In this document: in pieces, positions 27,525-38,895 of the stretch
How positions within the stretch are numbered: position 1 is the stretch's first letter
Layout: every line of letters begins with the position of its first letter
NCBI GenBank assembly: GCA_015501585.1
Contig: JADNRY010000106.1
Coordinates: 124,001 to 188,000, forward strand
DNA: 64,000 nt
Direction of reading: 5' to 3'
Origin: Rhodocollybia butyracea
Taxonomy: Eukaryota; Basidiomycota; Agaricomycetes; Agaricales; Omphalotaceae
The notes under the pieces: generated by a model
What the model saw: the letters and a program-made list of their open reading frames with translations, nothing else
Told to the model about the DNA's origin: nothing
Databases searched by the model: none
Made by a program: the position numbers and the translations under genes

Positions 27525-28019
27525 AGTATGAGGTTTCGACGCGGCTTTGACCAGCAAAATACCGAGAAACAGGTTTGGAAGTTGGCCACCAGTACCTATA
27601 AAGGAAATGGAGAATGCGAAAATTAGCAACTGGTCTGCACCCGGCACCGTCCGACCCGATGAGAGGATAAAACGATTATTTATGTAGCCCTGCGTGGCGC
27701 TCGTTTCAAGAAATTCAAGACTCTGGTTTTTTTCGCGCACACTGGTGAAGCTCTTTCCACTCTATGATAAGCCTTCCAACTATAGTGAATATATCTGTCT
27801 GTAGTTAACTATAGGATTTCTCGTCAGTGTTCTGTCGACCTAGTAATATAAGTACTGGCTGACTTGCCGTAGAAATTAGCTGTTATGAACTTTTGAAATT
27901 CCTTCCAAATTAACTCTCCCATGATCCATCAACGGTAACCAGAGTGCTTCTTACGCAGACTGAGATTCCGATCTTTTTATTCCAGTTGCTGGCCGACGTC
28001 CGATTATATACTGGGAAGA

Positions 28020-28553
28020 TGATCACAGACTCTGAAGACTGCAACGAGCAATTCGTGGCATTTTGCTCTCGTCTCACAGTAGAATTCCATAGAATTCCTG
28101 ACTCCAATATCCTGGAAGGAATCAATAGATCAACACTGGACAAAGTCGGAACGCCTTACGGGGAAGCCAATTTCGAATCGTCGTAATTCGCTTTGGGGAC
28201 TTGATAGCAACTCTGGTCCATGTACCCAGTGCTTAATTGATTTCAAGCTCGCAAGCTCGGTCTCACAGAGTCTCACAGCTTCACAGCGTGTCAGTATCGG
28301 TAAGTGACCCTCCCTCAGCTTGGCAATGGAGATGTTCGTTGTGCAGGCCATCAAATTTGTACCAAGGAAACCGAGTCCTGCCCACTTGCCGCCGCAGAAC
28401 ATCAAAACTACATCACATAACGACCTCTAAATTACTAATTGGTGGTTGCTCGAGGTCCACACTTGGAGTAGGAAGAGCCAGGAGGTCAAAAGAGGACGCG
28501 TCCACAATTTCTTCACGGGGGTATCACTGGTTTCATAGCTACTGATTTCATAG
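28020..28553. repeat. Duplicated downstream flank of copy C
   Basis: Collinear with the flanks of copies A and B: GCAACGAGCAATTCGTGGCA near 28041, TCAGTATCGGTAAGTGACCC near 28290, GAGATGTTCGTTGTGCAGGCC near 28330 and AGGACGCGTCCACAA near 28493. A short internal duplication (TTTCATAGCTA twice, 28531-28555) extends exon 3 of copy C. Confidence 0.68.
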
Positions 28554-28937
28554 CTAAACAAATGACATAAATGCGAAGTTCACAGAGCAAATTCGGATTC
28601 ACTCACGATCTCCTTCTTGCCTAACAACTACAGTATGTTTGATAATGAAGTTCTCCTGTGGTTTTTGGTGACTCATGAGCACAATATATGTGCCCCAGGT
28701 GTGAGTTGACACAGAGAACTCGATAGGCTTTGTAGTGTCGGGGGAGGGCGTGCCAGCCCAGTGGAACTTGAGTGGTTCTCTCTTTGGTACATGGAGGTTT
28801 CTGGATGCGAAGTCAATAAACACGGCCCTGATATCCGCTCTGAGTGCCGTATAACCCTCGTCCTGATGCTCGATCTGGTGATCATGTTCGGGAAAGGTGA
28901 CTATGACGTCTTGCCATAGCGGATGTATGTTTCGATC
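28513..28937 (-). CDS. Small secreted protein, tandem family copy C, exons 2-3 (3' half of a split gene)
   Basis: Exon 2 (28607-28937) encodes DRNIHPLWQDVIVTFPEHDH, GTPSPDTTKPIEF, THTWGTYIVLMSHQKP and ENFIIKHTV. Exon 3 (28513-28553) encodes a slightly longer end, MKSVAMKPVIPP. There is no signal-peptide exon adjacent; it lies 7.4 kb upstream at 36297-36362 in the same orientation. The intron between them holds the mobile element at 28974-36259. With the element removed, the exons (66+331+41 nt) join in phase to 145 aa without a stop. Whether the gene still makes protein is doubtful, because fungal introns are rarely this long. Confidence 0.72.
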
Positions 28938-28984
28938 CTGCGATAAATCATCCTTAGCGCCGCTGTTGCGGCAATCCCCGACTC

Positions 28985-30715
28985 CAGCGCGATTTCATTG
29001 TAGCGTCCAGTTTATTGGGATAGTATCGTAAGTAACAGAAAATTGATGTACAGGTTATTATTTAGATTAACTATTTTAGTGGCAGACGAAGAAAAAAATA
29101 CTAATATCAGTTTAATCGACGTTCATGTTGTCGGTCATTTTTCCTTTCAGGTCGACTTCGATGTTTGGGGTCCTGGTACTACGACGAGTACCGGGTTTCT
29201 TTCTCCCTCCAGATATCTTTTACCTTGGGACATAGTAAGGGCTTGCATTTCAGGATCAATATACATCAATCTCGACGGTGGAGTATGCTGCAATATGTAG
29301 CCGTTAGCCACACACAAGCTATCCAAAGATTGTTGAGAGTGTTTGTCATAGTATTGGCAAGTAGTATGCAATTGGTCTTCAGAACCACAAGAAGCATATC
29401 ATATATCCAATGGGTTATACTGAATGGACTCACGATAAGATCGAATGCAAGATACCACGGTAGATGTTGGCATGCTGAGGCCAATTCTCTTGAATTCTTG
29501 TCTGCTCTTCTACTGCATAATTAATTCAAGCCTATCGGCGGGATTCAGTACGAAATTTCACTGCTGCATGCTTGGCTGCATGTCATTCATTGGTTTGGAA
29601 TCAATATATTGTCCATGGATGGCGAAAATGTCTTCAAGTACCGACAATGGGTAATATCTTCATGAGCAGAAGATATTAACTGTTGAATCTGCTTCAGGAC
29701 ACTACTCTGAGAGAAAACATGGGTCACTACTGGAACTGAACCTGGTACTGCTTTCATTAACGCCGACGAGAGGGAATTTCCGAACACCTATCGATAATTC
29801 TGCAGCAGTAAATTCCTGTTCCAGTGTTGAACATTTTGATTCAAGACAGCTAGCCAGGCTATGTTATATGTAGCTGCATTACGCGTATAGAACTGTATAG
29901 AAAGACAAGTTCACACCGGTGAAAATCGGCATATCCAATAATTGGGGTAGCGAAAACTCTCGAAAACTTCTTCAGCTGCTGCTGTCGCAAATTAGATGAT
30001 CCAGCTTGCGCCCATATTGCAATTGGAATAGTGCAGTCTAATGATTGCAATAAAGTGAAAAAGTTATTCATTAAAGTTTCTAGGCTCTGGAGTGAGAAAA
30101 GCACATATTCGTGAGACTCGTCATTTGTGGCTTATGGTTTATCGCTGTGGAGAGCCCAGTGAATTCAAGTTTTTCAAGAGGGAAAAGGAAGAGAAAGAAG
30201 AGAAAGAGAGAGAAATTTACCTAGGACTCTGCGTGAACTAAATTCGAAATTTTGGAGCAAACTGCGGCTGTAGAAGCTTACAATTTCTCCTTTGAGCAAT
30301 CCCAAATCAAGAGCGGCGCGGTTTTCAAGTGTTATCACTTTTCGGGAAAGCTCGGATCGAACTCCCCATTTGTGATAACCCACAGCCAATGGGTTTTCAA
30401 GTTGAGCCGTGCCGTGTAAGCGCTTACTTTGACGCGTTGCCAGCGCTCTTGGCTTTCCGTAAAAACCTCGCTCTCTCTTTTGCTGAAACTTATTCTCAAC
30501 GTGTAACAGGTCAATAACAGGTCAAAGTTGCTCATGGATCCTGAGATTATGTATCCAGGATATTAGAAGGAATAGTTCGGGCAAGATTTAGTTGTGGAAC
30601 AGAGGCAAGTACGACTTTATCTTCTCTCAGGCATGTTTTACTAACTGTTTGACTTTAGAGATGATATTATATGTTCTTATATATACAAGTTGTTGAATAG
30701 AACCCATTAAACATC
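28985..30715. other. Left part of the element, no recognised gene
   Basis: Several minus-strand open frames (29587-29787, 29859-30104, 30174-30389, 30335-30535) could be exons of a second element gene, with segments such as TLLQSLDCTIPIAIWAQAGS and SVLKQIQQLISSAHEDITHC. I find no diagnostic motif and cannot connect them with confidence. The remainder looks non-coding. Confidence 0.4.
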
Positions 30716-33700
30716 TCATTTCCGCACACGCTTGAGTCCAATATTGGGATGATTACAAGGACCCAAGTAACACTTGGATCGTCCTCCAGACCCGCCACAG
30801 CTATCAGCCTGAGGGCAGTCAAACTCACGGCAGATGGCACATCCCCGCTTTCTCCTCTTTTTGGACCCTGCAAGTGTTGCTGTAGTTTGTTGCCCATAAT
30901 CCGACGTGAACCCGAAAGAAAGTGTGGCCTGATACTGTGCAATTCCCACTTGAGTATCTGCAATGAGTTGGGCAGCCGTGTGAGCTTCATTACGAGGTGG
31001 AGGAAAATCTGCGGCACTGTCTACAGAGGAGGTATGCCTGATGTCAGCTTCATTATGAGATGGCGGAGGGTCAATGGCGTTGTCTGTAGAGGTAGGCTCG
31101 GTGTTGGGATCAAAACCTTGATATTGCTGTGTACGCTCAAAGTCTGCGTCTAAATGCTCATGGCCTTGCGGGTCGGTATATCGAAGAGCCATGGGGTTAA
31201 ACGAGGTTAAATCTAATCCACGAAGACCTATTCTTGGTAAGTACATGTGTAGCACAATCAAATTACAGCTCACCGTCTACAGTTGGATCTACCTGAGAGC
31301 TAGTATCTTCAAGGCATATTGCAGGCAGTACATGGGCCACTCGTTCCGGATCAGCAAGAGTAGCCAGGTGGTCCTTTACCTTCTCAACATTAGATCCAAG
31401 CGACATCGTTGCTCTTGATGTCTGCCATTCCAGTGATTTCTTGTGGTGCCGTTGAAGCTGTTCAGGAAGCTTGTAATAGAGTCGCTGATTTGAATCAGTA
31501 GTGCTTGGATCTTGTGTTTCCACTTTGAGATTCCACAGCTGGGCAAACTTAACGTAGTCGATGCCCTTCCATGCTTGAGAAGGAGGAACATTGGATCGAT
31601 TATTCCTGATTACTGTGAGTCCAAGAAAGCGCCTGAACTCATCATACTCTGCACGGGTGTGAATGGGAATAACTGGGTAAATTGCTCGCTGGCAAAGCTG
31701 GAGGTAACGGTAGGGACTAGTGATGGTTGTGGACAGACGGACAAGAAGGTGTGATGGCATATCACGATGGTGTGGAACACCTTCTATTCGACGTGGTGGA
31801 AGAGTAGAAATGTTGTATTCTTTTGCAAGAAGAGGTGGAATTGGGATGATTCCAAAGGACTCGGATGTGGCAATCCTGGTAGCAAGCATAGGTGGGATGG
31901 GGAAAGATGGAGCAGTATTCACGGATACAGCCAGTTCTACGATTTCATCATCTAACCAGATATCGAAATGTCCGGTCCATTTTTTTCCTGTGCGGTTCAG
32001 ATATCCAACCTCATGAGCAATGTTAGTTTAAATTAATTGAAATAGAGTACAAACATACCCGTTTGTTGCGACGTAGAACCCAGTTACTGAGCAACGAAAC
32101 AGACAGCTCAGGTGATGCACGAAGTGAACCAAATATCCGACGAATGGTCATATGGACTCCACCCTCAATAGAGTTTGTCCCACGAATTGTTCGGTATAGT
32201 GGGAGGCCATCTTTGTCCCAGCCTTTGATATGGTAGAGTGGAATACCAGGCGGGTCGGAAAGAAAGCCGCGATGAACACTATCAAGGAGCGATTCACAGA
32301 CTTTGCGTGAGTCCTTGGAAAAAAACCGACCACGACCCTTTTTACGATCAGAGCTGCAGACAACATCTTGAAAACTGCTGAAAAGCCTTGTAAGGTCAGC
32401 TTCAAGTTTTGAAGGTGCTGGGACATATCGTCGAACATGATGGTTGAGCCAATCCTTTCGGGAACGAACAATGTATTTCCATGGGATGTTCTTCTTTTCG
32501 AGCACTGCCTTGACAGCTTTGGTATCGTTGGCATCTCGAATTAGTATTGTCTCGCTGAATAAATGAGTGAATTCCTTGAATGCAGAATGAGATTTGGGTA
32601 GTGTCCTGAGAAGACGGTCCATGAAATGGAAGATGTCATCAAAGACTCGAGTTGGTACGGTCTGCGATTCTTCAGCATACTGAACCAGTAAATTTTGGCA
32701 GTGCTGGAGCGTATCAACAACACGCTCTTCAGATGTGAGCATGTTTTCGTCTTCCTCAATGTTCTGAATAGACCAAAAGAAGGTAAGGGCCAATTCTTTA
32801 TAAGTAGATGCAAGACCTACACTATCCAAGTCATTTTCATCACTATCGCTTGAGTGTTCATCATCCAGATTTATGCTGTCGACCTCGACCTGTGCTTCCA
32901 ATTCATTGATAATTTGTTGAGTTGAGCCAATGGACAGATCCAGATCTGACCCAGTAGGAAAGGCTGGGGATGGAGCAGGAATTCCCATAAGTGAGCTGGA
33001 TAAACGATCAAGGGGAATTGGTGGAGTCGCAAGTCGGGTACGTAGTGTACGTGTTTGAACAATAGCCTTTCCACCATGATCAAACATCCACTGGACAGTC
33101 TGCGAGTGTTTGGAGAGAATCGACCCTGGAACAAGAACTTCATCAATTTGAATGAGAGAGTAGGCGGGGGTAATTTTGGTGACAATTTTGGTGCGTTTTC
33201 GTCCATGACAAACTCCGCAGACCCATTGTGCTCAAGAATTGTGCCTTGCGCAATCTCCTTGCGAGCCAACACTACTGTTACAAGCTGGCCAACTTTGGCA
33301 TCTGAACATTGAAGTTGTAAGCCTACAGAGCTTTGTCGAGACAGGCAAACATATGTTTGCCAAATACATTCAACTTCAATTGCTAAGGTGTTTGTCTCCT
33401 CCTCAGAAGCTGGGGTTTCTGAAAAGGTCTCGGTTATTGGAGGATACTGTTTCTTCAGGACCGCAGGTACGATTGAAGAAGGAGAGGCACAAGGGTCACT
33501 TACAAAGCCTTTGACCTTGGCAAATTTACCCAGATCAAGAAATGGGCCACTGGACCGATGCAAGAGCTCGTTAAATCCCACCAGAGAGAAAGCCATAGAA
33601 ATTGCGGCAGCTGATTTTTCGATATTACACCCAACCTTGATGATACGTGGAGATGTCAAGAGCGAACGTAGGCATGTAGGGATATTGTCGACATGAAGAT

Positions 33701-35793
33701 GAATGACCTAAGAATGCTATGATTAAAAGTGTTGTGAATTTTACAGTAAAAAAATACTGACATGGAAAATGAGAATTTTTTCTGGTGTTCGTAGCTGGAT
33801 AGATTTGAGAGTATCGGAACCTGAGATACAGCAAGTGGAGAGTCCAACTATGAGCTGTTCAGAAACAGACAACCCCTCCATATGCTCGAGGATCTCCTCG
33901 CATGCATTGTTGATAAGCATGGAATTATCAAAATACTCGACGACAGGTGCTCCTGGGTTAAACATAAACTTTGGCAAATTCTTTCCCGGCTCACTGATGA
34001 CATGCTGAACTCCTACTGCCAGTGACTCAGTCACGCGCTCATGAAAATCGCGCTCCGCTAAGCAAATTAGTCAATAAATGGGGGGAAAGCACCACTTTGA
34101 ATTGACATACAGGTGGGATTGTCACAATAGTACAGCGCAGTAGGTTGTTGTCCATGCTCTTTCAGTCCAATGCTAACTTGTTTGAACATCTCAGGAAGAA
34201 TTGAAAATCCCTTGGTGAGTGTCATAGCCTGTGCACGAATTTCTTCCCATTCATTCACAAGAGAGAAGAGTGCGCCAAATATCGGCTCTGATTTGAGTCG
34301 GGCCATTGCTTTCATGATCTACAAATGGTGTGAGAACCGACATAGTTAGAAATTATATAACTGACTCGAAATGTATGATCCCCAGCAAGTTTAAAGCCTG
34401 AAAGTGATGCTTGAACTCGATCCTCATAAATTTTTATTCCGCTATGATAGTCGGTCCAGATTGATTTGATGTATCGGACTGATGGTACACTCCCAGCATA
34501 TTTCATAGGATCACCGAACTTAGGAAACTCAGGAACTTGTGCTCGACCGAAGAGTCCATAATGGCGTGCAGCTGCAAGGTATGTGAGCTCTCGGCGACTA
34601 TGCTGCAGTGCTTGAAGCTCAAGAAGCATTTTTGAGAATGGCTCTGGTCCAAACCGACCTGCAAAGCATGGCTTCATCAAGTCAATCACAAGCTTGTCAA
34701 CAGCACTACGACTAGTAAGAAATGCTAACACAATTGTAAGTAATGTACCCATTGGAAAAAAAATCATAGAAGACAAACCTGGGAATGCTTGTTGAATCCA
34801 TCGAGGTAGCTGTGCTAAGACATGCAGATCGCTTCCCTGATAACTTGTCCCACATCCTGGGTTATTCTTTCGGCGCGAGTCACAGATAAAACGATTGGTA
34901 AAAAGATAATAGTCTTGCCCAGTAGATGTCCGGATGCGGCGTGCAATAGGATCATCGTTATAGCCTATTAGTATTATGGAAGTATATGAGATGTGTACTA
35001 GTAGTCCAATGGATAGAAAAGAAATACCATTCAAAGTTAAATAGCTACCACATTCGCACTTGTACAGATCAGGACGCCCAGGTAGATACTGTGGTAGCCA
35101 AACAAAGATAGGGCAAAGGCATAATGGGTCGGGGGAGAATGAAGTATGAGCTGCCTGATGTAATGCAAAAACTGGATGAGGAGGATGGACAAAAAACTGG
35201 CCCTCCTTGTAGCATTTTGGTGTTCCGTACTTGGCAACCTGCTTTTGAAGGCTGTTTCGATAGTCAAGCAGGTACTGGTGGTTTACTGAGCGCTCCCTGA
35301 CCTCGGAGTCCTTTGTTTCGGCTTCAGCGGCTTCAGCATTGGCCTCTGAGGAATCATCCATGCTGTCAGAAATGCTTTCATCGATAATCCGGCCCTCTCG
35401 GATTCTGACTTCCGCATGCTCATCATTATTCATAACTTCCTCCACCTCACTGCGCAGATGGTCAATGTCACTCTGACTAATAACACTTGGTTGTGTTCTG
35501 AAAGACGACAGATTGGGTTCAGATACTAAACAGTAGACATATTAGGAAGTCTGACAGGTATCAGTGATCAAACACAAACCGCGCTCGCGTGATTGAGTTA
35601 TGCCACGGCCTGTGAAGAATAAGGAAGGCGCAGATGCAAGGCTATCACCAAGCCTCTGAGATTGTTGGATATTGCTGTGACTAGTAGAGCTCATTGAAGG
35701 CTGCAAAAGTGGAGACATTGGAGGTGTGATTTTCTTTTTACGGCCAGCTCCTTGACGTTTGCCACCATGACCATTAGATGTCTTCAAAGACAT
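30716..35793 (-). CDS. Large transposase-like protein of the 7.3-kb element (exonuclease-fold segment, Cys-rich C-terminus)
   Basis: Consensus introns link one long frame. It starts MSLKTSNGHGGKRQGAGRKK (basic, NLS-like), followed by an acidic linker and a probable zinc-binding part (YLPGRPDLYKCECGSYLTLNG / ICDSRRKNNPGCGTSY). The middle has SGFKLAGDHTFR / IMKAMARL and YYCDNPT, then a region with the layout of a 3'-5' DEDD exonuclease (IVGLSTCCIS, KSIQLRTPEKILIFH, TCLRSLLTSPRIIKVGCNIE) in which the usual Asp and Glu of the first motif are Ser and Cys. Further on come WMFDHGGKAIVQTRT and RGTNSIEGGVHMTIRRIFGS, a signature I associate with repeated basidiomycete genes. The C-terminus has CAICREFDCPQADSC. 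A frame change near 33203 is removed by one extra G. Probably about 1,400 aa; family unnamed. Confidence 0.68.
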
Positions 35794-36051
35794 TGTACAG
35801 AGATTATTTGGCAGGTAGGTTTGATGAAGTATTACGCGTGTTTAAAATATGACCGTTGTGGTACAAGAGAGACACTAATACCCAGTTGAACATACCCTTG
35901 AAAGCTGGCTGTAATCAGTATTTTCTTTATTGTAGATATTTTTATCTGCTACACTAACTATCTTAAACCTTTTATCGTTTGGGACGGGCACACAGATATA
36001 GACTTATATCGATGTACATTCACCCGCAGTGCCAGTAGCCTTCGGCAGAAA

Positions 36052-36082
36052 CCTTATGACTCAATTCTATTGAGTCATAAGG
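36052..36082. repeat. 31-bp near-perfect palindrome with paired TGACTCA/TGAGTCA
   Basis: A 14-base arm (36052-36065, ending GACTCAAT) is followed by TCT and its exact inverse (36069-36082). Each arm contains the Gcn4/AP-1 heptamer TGACTCA. A second small palindrome, CCCAATTGGG, lies at 36088-36097. Both sit inside the element between its gene start and right terminus, so they could be regulatory or subterminal transposase sites. Confidence 0.85.
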
Positions 36083-36296
36083 CGTTACCCAATTGGGCAA
36101 GTGCCGCGATAAGCCTCCACGGCGATCATCCATGAACCTCATTTGTGGAGCTTCCGGTAACGTGATGAGAAATTATTTCCTTTAGTTACATTTCGACTGT
36201 TTTTTTGGTTCGATCGTCAGGTACAAGACCCTCTCTTCCCTTCGGTCAGAGTCGGGGATGCAGTTGATACCAAAGAGTTGAAACTAGTTCACTTAC

Positions 36297-36362
36297 AATC
36301 CCAGGTGCTGCATACGAAAAAAGTGCGAAGAGAAGGACAATGTAGATGGTTATGGATCGCAT
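36297..36362 (-). CDS. Small secreted protein, copy C, exon 1 (5' half of a split gene)
   Basis: Twenty-two codons, MRSITIYIVLLFALFSYAAP plus two, closely matching the signal-peptide exon of copy A and ending in a GTAAGT donor at 36296. The ATG is intact, unlike copy B. The following intron runs into the mobile element terminus at 36259. Upstream sequence matches the upstream flanks of A and B, confirming this is the promoter end of copy C. Confidence 0.72.
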
Positions 36363-37660
36363 AGTATGACTCTGAGGTTTCGACGCGGCTTTGACCAGCA
36401 AAATACCGAGAAACTTGAAGTTGGCCACCAGTGCCTAGAGGGAATGGAGAATGCAAAATTTCGCAATAACAGCGTTAAGTACTCTAGTCTGCACCCGGCA
36501 CCGTCCGACGAGTCGGATTTGGAATTGCTAGTGCTGCTTATAGCGATCAGGTAAAACTTTGATGAGGCCTAAGCGAGCCAGCCATCACGCGGCATGCCAC
36601 TGATGACTTGCTAGCTCTTTCTTGAGCTTGAGACTCAGTGCTCTGTCCACCTAGGACAGCCTATGTAGTACCCAACTCCGAGTCTGGCCAAACTGTCTCC
36701 ATCAAGTGACGTAGCCTGCTACGTCCTTTCTCTACTTATTTTCATCTGGTTTCCTCCCACGTCTTCACGTATTTTTCAACGATTGACTTCTACAGGAAGT
36801 CAGCCAGCACTTAGAACGTTCTCTCCAGCTTCATTTGACATCAGACAACCTACATGTTACAGGTTTCTCAATATGTGATATCGACACTATATATGTAGAC
36901 CGATTGGAGGTCAAAATGTATCTTCTCCGAGCCGACCAGCTCACAAAACAATGGCCCCTACTGTTCCAAAATATCTTGGTAAAGGCCTGTGCCTCCAGAC
37001 ATTCAATGCTGCACAAATTTCTTAGTCTTTTACTGTAACCCCGACAACCGTCCGAAGCATGCGCCTTCTTAAATCCTGGAACCTCTCAGTTCACAGTCTT
37101 AGTACTTGAACTTGCGTTTTGGTCTTCCTTTCGTCATGAGCATGGAACTGCTCACAGTGCAATCCGCAGCGAAAGTCCTCATTTGGTAGACAGATGTAAA
37201 CCTATGGAATCTGAGCTGTTCTCAAGGTTAGTCACTAGTAAGTTTATTCCAACAGGAAACCTCCGTGCCGGTTCAGTGGTCAGCACGAACGCAATCCAGA
37301 CACGGAAGATGAGAGCTTGTCCAAGGCCTGTCTATCTTCAAAGGCTGTTCTCAACACGCAACTAAGTTTCAAGCACATGAGTAACCGAGAATCGAGCTTC
37401 TAGTCCGATATTACTGGGAAAAGACAGATAGATCTAAGTATGTAGAGATCTTGCAACCAACGATTCAAACCAAACTGCAACAGAAATAGCACCCAATATA
37501 GGACGCTAATGAACAGAACCCTGGATTAAGTAGTGCAGAGACACGGGTATCATTAAAAACAGAAATAACAATGAAATGAATCATTTGGAAAATGGATGTA
37601 GAAAATCAGAGTGAGATTGCACCAGTGGCCAAGCAACGACCGGTGGAGCAGTTCTGTGAT
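36363..37660. repeat. Duplicated upstream region of copy C
   Basis: The first 75 bases match the upstream flanks of copies A and B. Diverged similarity to 23690-23830 occurs at 36890-37030, and to 26230-26420 at 37150-37300. No gene is recognised. The last 100 bases form the 3' flank of the DPBB gene. Confidence 0.55.
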
Positions 37661-38658
37661 TTAAGCAGCACCGTTGACAAAGATAGTGCCAAAGTTCATA
37701 ACCACTTGTTCCAGACTGTTGAAGGTTCCAGCAGTGGCCGAAGGAGCAGCGCTCGAAGAGGCAGCTGAAGAGCTCGAAGCCGACGAGGAACTCGATGAAG
37801 AGCTTGAGCTCGACGAAGTGGATGAGGTTGATGAAGAGGACGAGGACGATGAGGATGAAGACCAGGTACTGGAAGTAGTCGGTGTCCAAGTACTGGTAGG
37901 GGTGGTAGAAGGGGGAGGAGTCCAAGTGGAAGACGGAGGTGGAGTCCAAACGCTGGTGGAAGTAGGTGTCCAAACCGAAGAAGAGGAGGGAGGACCAGAG
38001 TCGCTGCCATCATTGAACCACCACGTTCCAGTGAGAACACCAACAGATTCGGCGGCGAAAAATTGGAAAAGGCCAGTCGACAGGTCAAGACCTCCGTAAG
38101 GGCATCCAGGGCACTGAAAATTGTTCAAGGATTGTCTCTCGGCAGACAAAAAAAAGCCTTACTTCGTCAGTTATTTGTGCTGTCGTTGTCATACCATTGT
38201 ACTGCATAGTAATTTGCTTGAAGCAATCTGATCCACTACCATATTGCTAGCGTAGCATCTCAAGTTAGTTTTTTTTTTTTTGGTTAGGGACTGATATAAA
38301 CTGCGACTGACAGCTGAGTTCAGAGCAACGATCTACAAACACAGTCAATACGAAGTTGTACAACAGGGAGGAAGCCACTCACAAAATCCGAAGGAACGTT
38401 GTTGATCCCACAAGCTCCACTAAGTAAATAGTAACGTTATTTTATGGAATTAGAGCGAAATTGAAGGACTTACAGGCCAACTGCAAAGAACGTCCAGCGA
38501 GAGTTCGCAAAGGTATCTCTTTTGAAAACGTCAACATTTCCAGGAGCGCGTTTGGCGAGTTCGTGGTGACGATTATGGCGGGCTTGACCGTGGGGCTCTG
38601 CGAACGAGGTAAAAGGCAGTGCCAAAACAACGGCAGCGACAAATCGTGAAGAAAACAT
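37661..38658 (-). CDS. Secreted double-psi beta-barrel (RlpA/barwin-like) protein 2
   Basis: The signal peptide MFSSRFVAAVVLALPFTSFA is followed by a basic pro-region with possible KR processing (DVFKR) and RWTFFAVGL. Further exons supply GACGINNVPSDF, IVALNSA, QYGSGSDCFKQITMQYNGMT, AQITDE, and CPGCPYGGLDLSTGLFQFFA with SVGVLTGTWWF. All conserved double-psi beta-barrel boxes are present. The C-terminal 100 residues are a Ser/Thr/Pro repeat (SVWTPTSTSVWTPPPSSTWT) leading into a long Ser run, as in heavily O-glycosylated wall-attached proteins. Exon boundaries coincide with those of protein 1 at 19706-20580, so the two are true paralogues. Likely role: cell-wall-associated or secreted; no enzymatic activity is claimed. 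Confidence 0.86.
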
Positions 38659-38895
38659 GTTGATTTTGAGGAAGTTAAAAGAACGTAGCGGGAGAGAGCG
38701 GACGTTAGAGGCAAAAGCCACAAGACAAAGATTCAAGGGGAAAGATGACCGTATGCAGGGAAGTTAGCTGCCAAGACCAGGTGAGGTTTAGGGTTAGGTG
38801 TTGGTTACAATAGGGGCTTTATTTATTTAACATTTTCTAATTTTTATGTGTGTTGACACCTCAACAATCAGTTGAACAGAAAAGTCTGTCATTAT

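Larger units (their letters stand above)
28974..36259. mobile_element. 7.3-kb DNA-transposon-like insertion in intron 1 of copy C
   Basis: The ends are inverted: ATCCCCGACTC at 28974-28984 and GAGTCGGGGAT at 36249-36259 (11 of 11), each bordered outside by the same 3-bp GCA (28971-28973, 36260-36262), a likely target-site duplication. Removing the element and one GCA restores a 70-nt intron in a gene whose two paralogues have 55-60 nt introns at that point. The interior carries one large minus-strand transposase-like gene (30716-35793), a 31-bp palindrome near the right end (36052-36082), and 1.7 kb of unassigned sequence at the left. I cannot place it in a named superfamily. Confidence 0.78.

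Noticed and set aside
37674..38099. 141-codon Glu/Asp-rich plus-strand frame
   Set aside because: It is the antisense of the Ser/Thr-rich repeat tail of the DPBB gene; Ser codon runs create acidic antisense frames.
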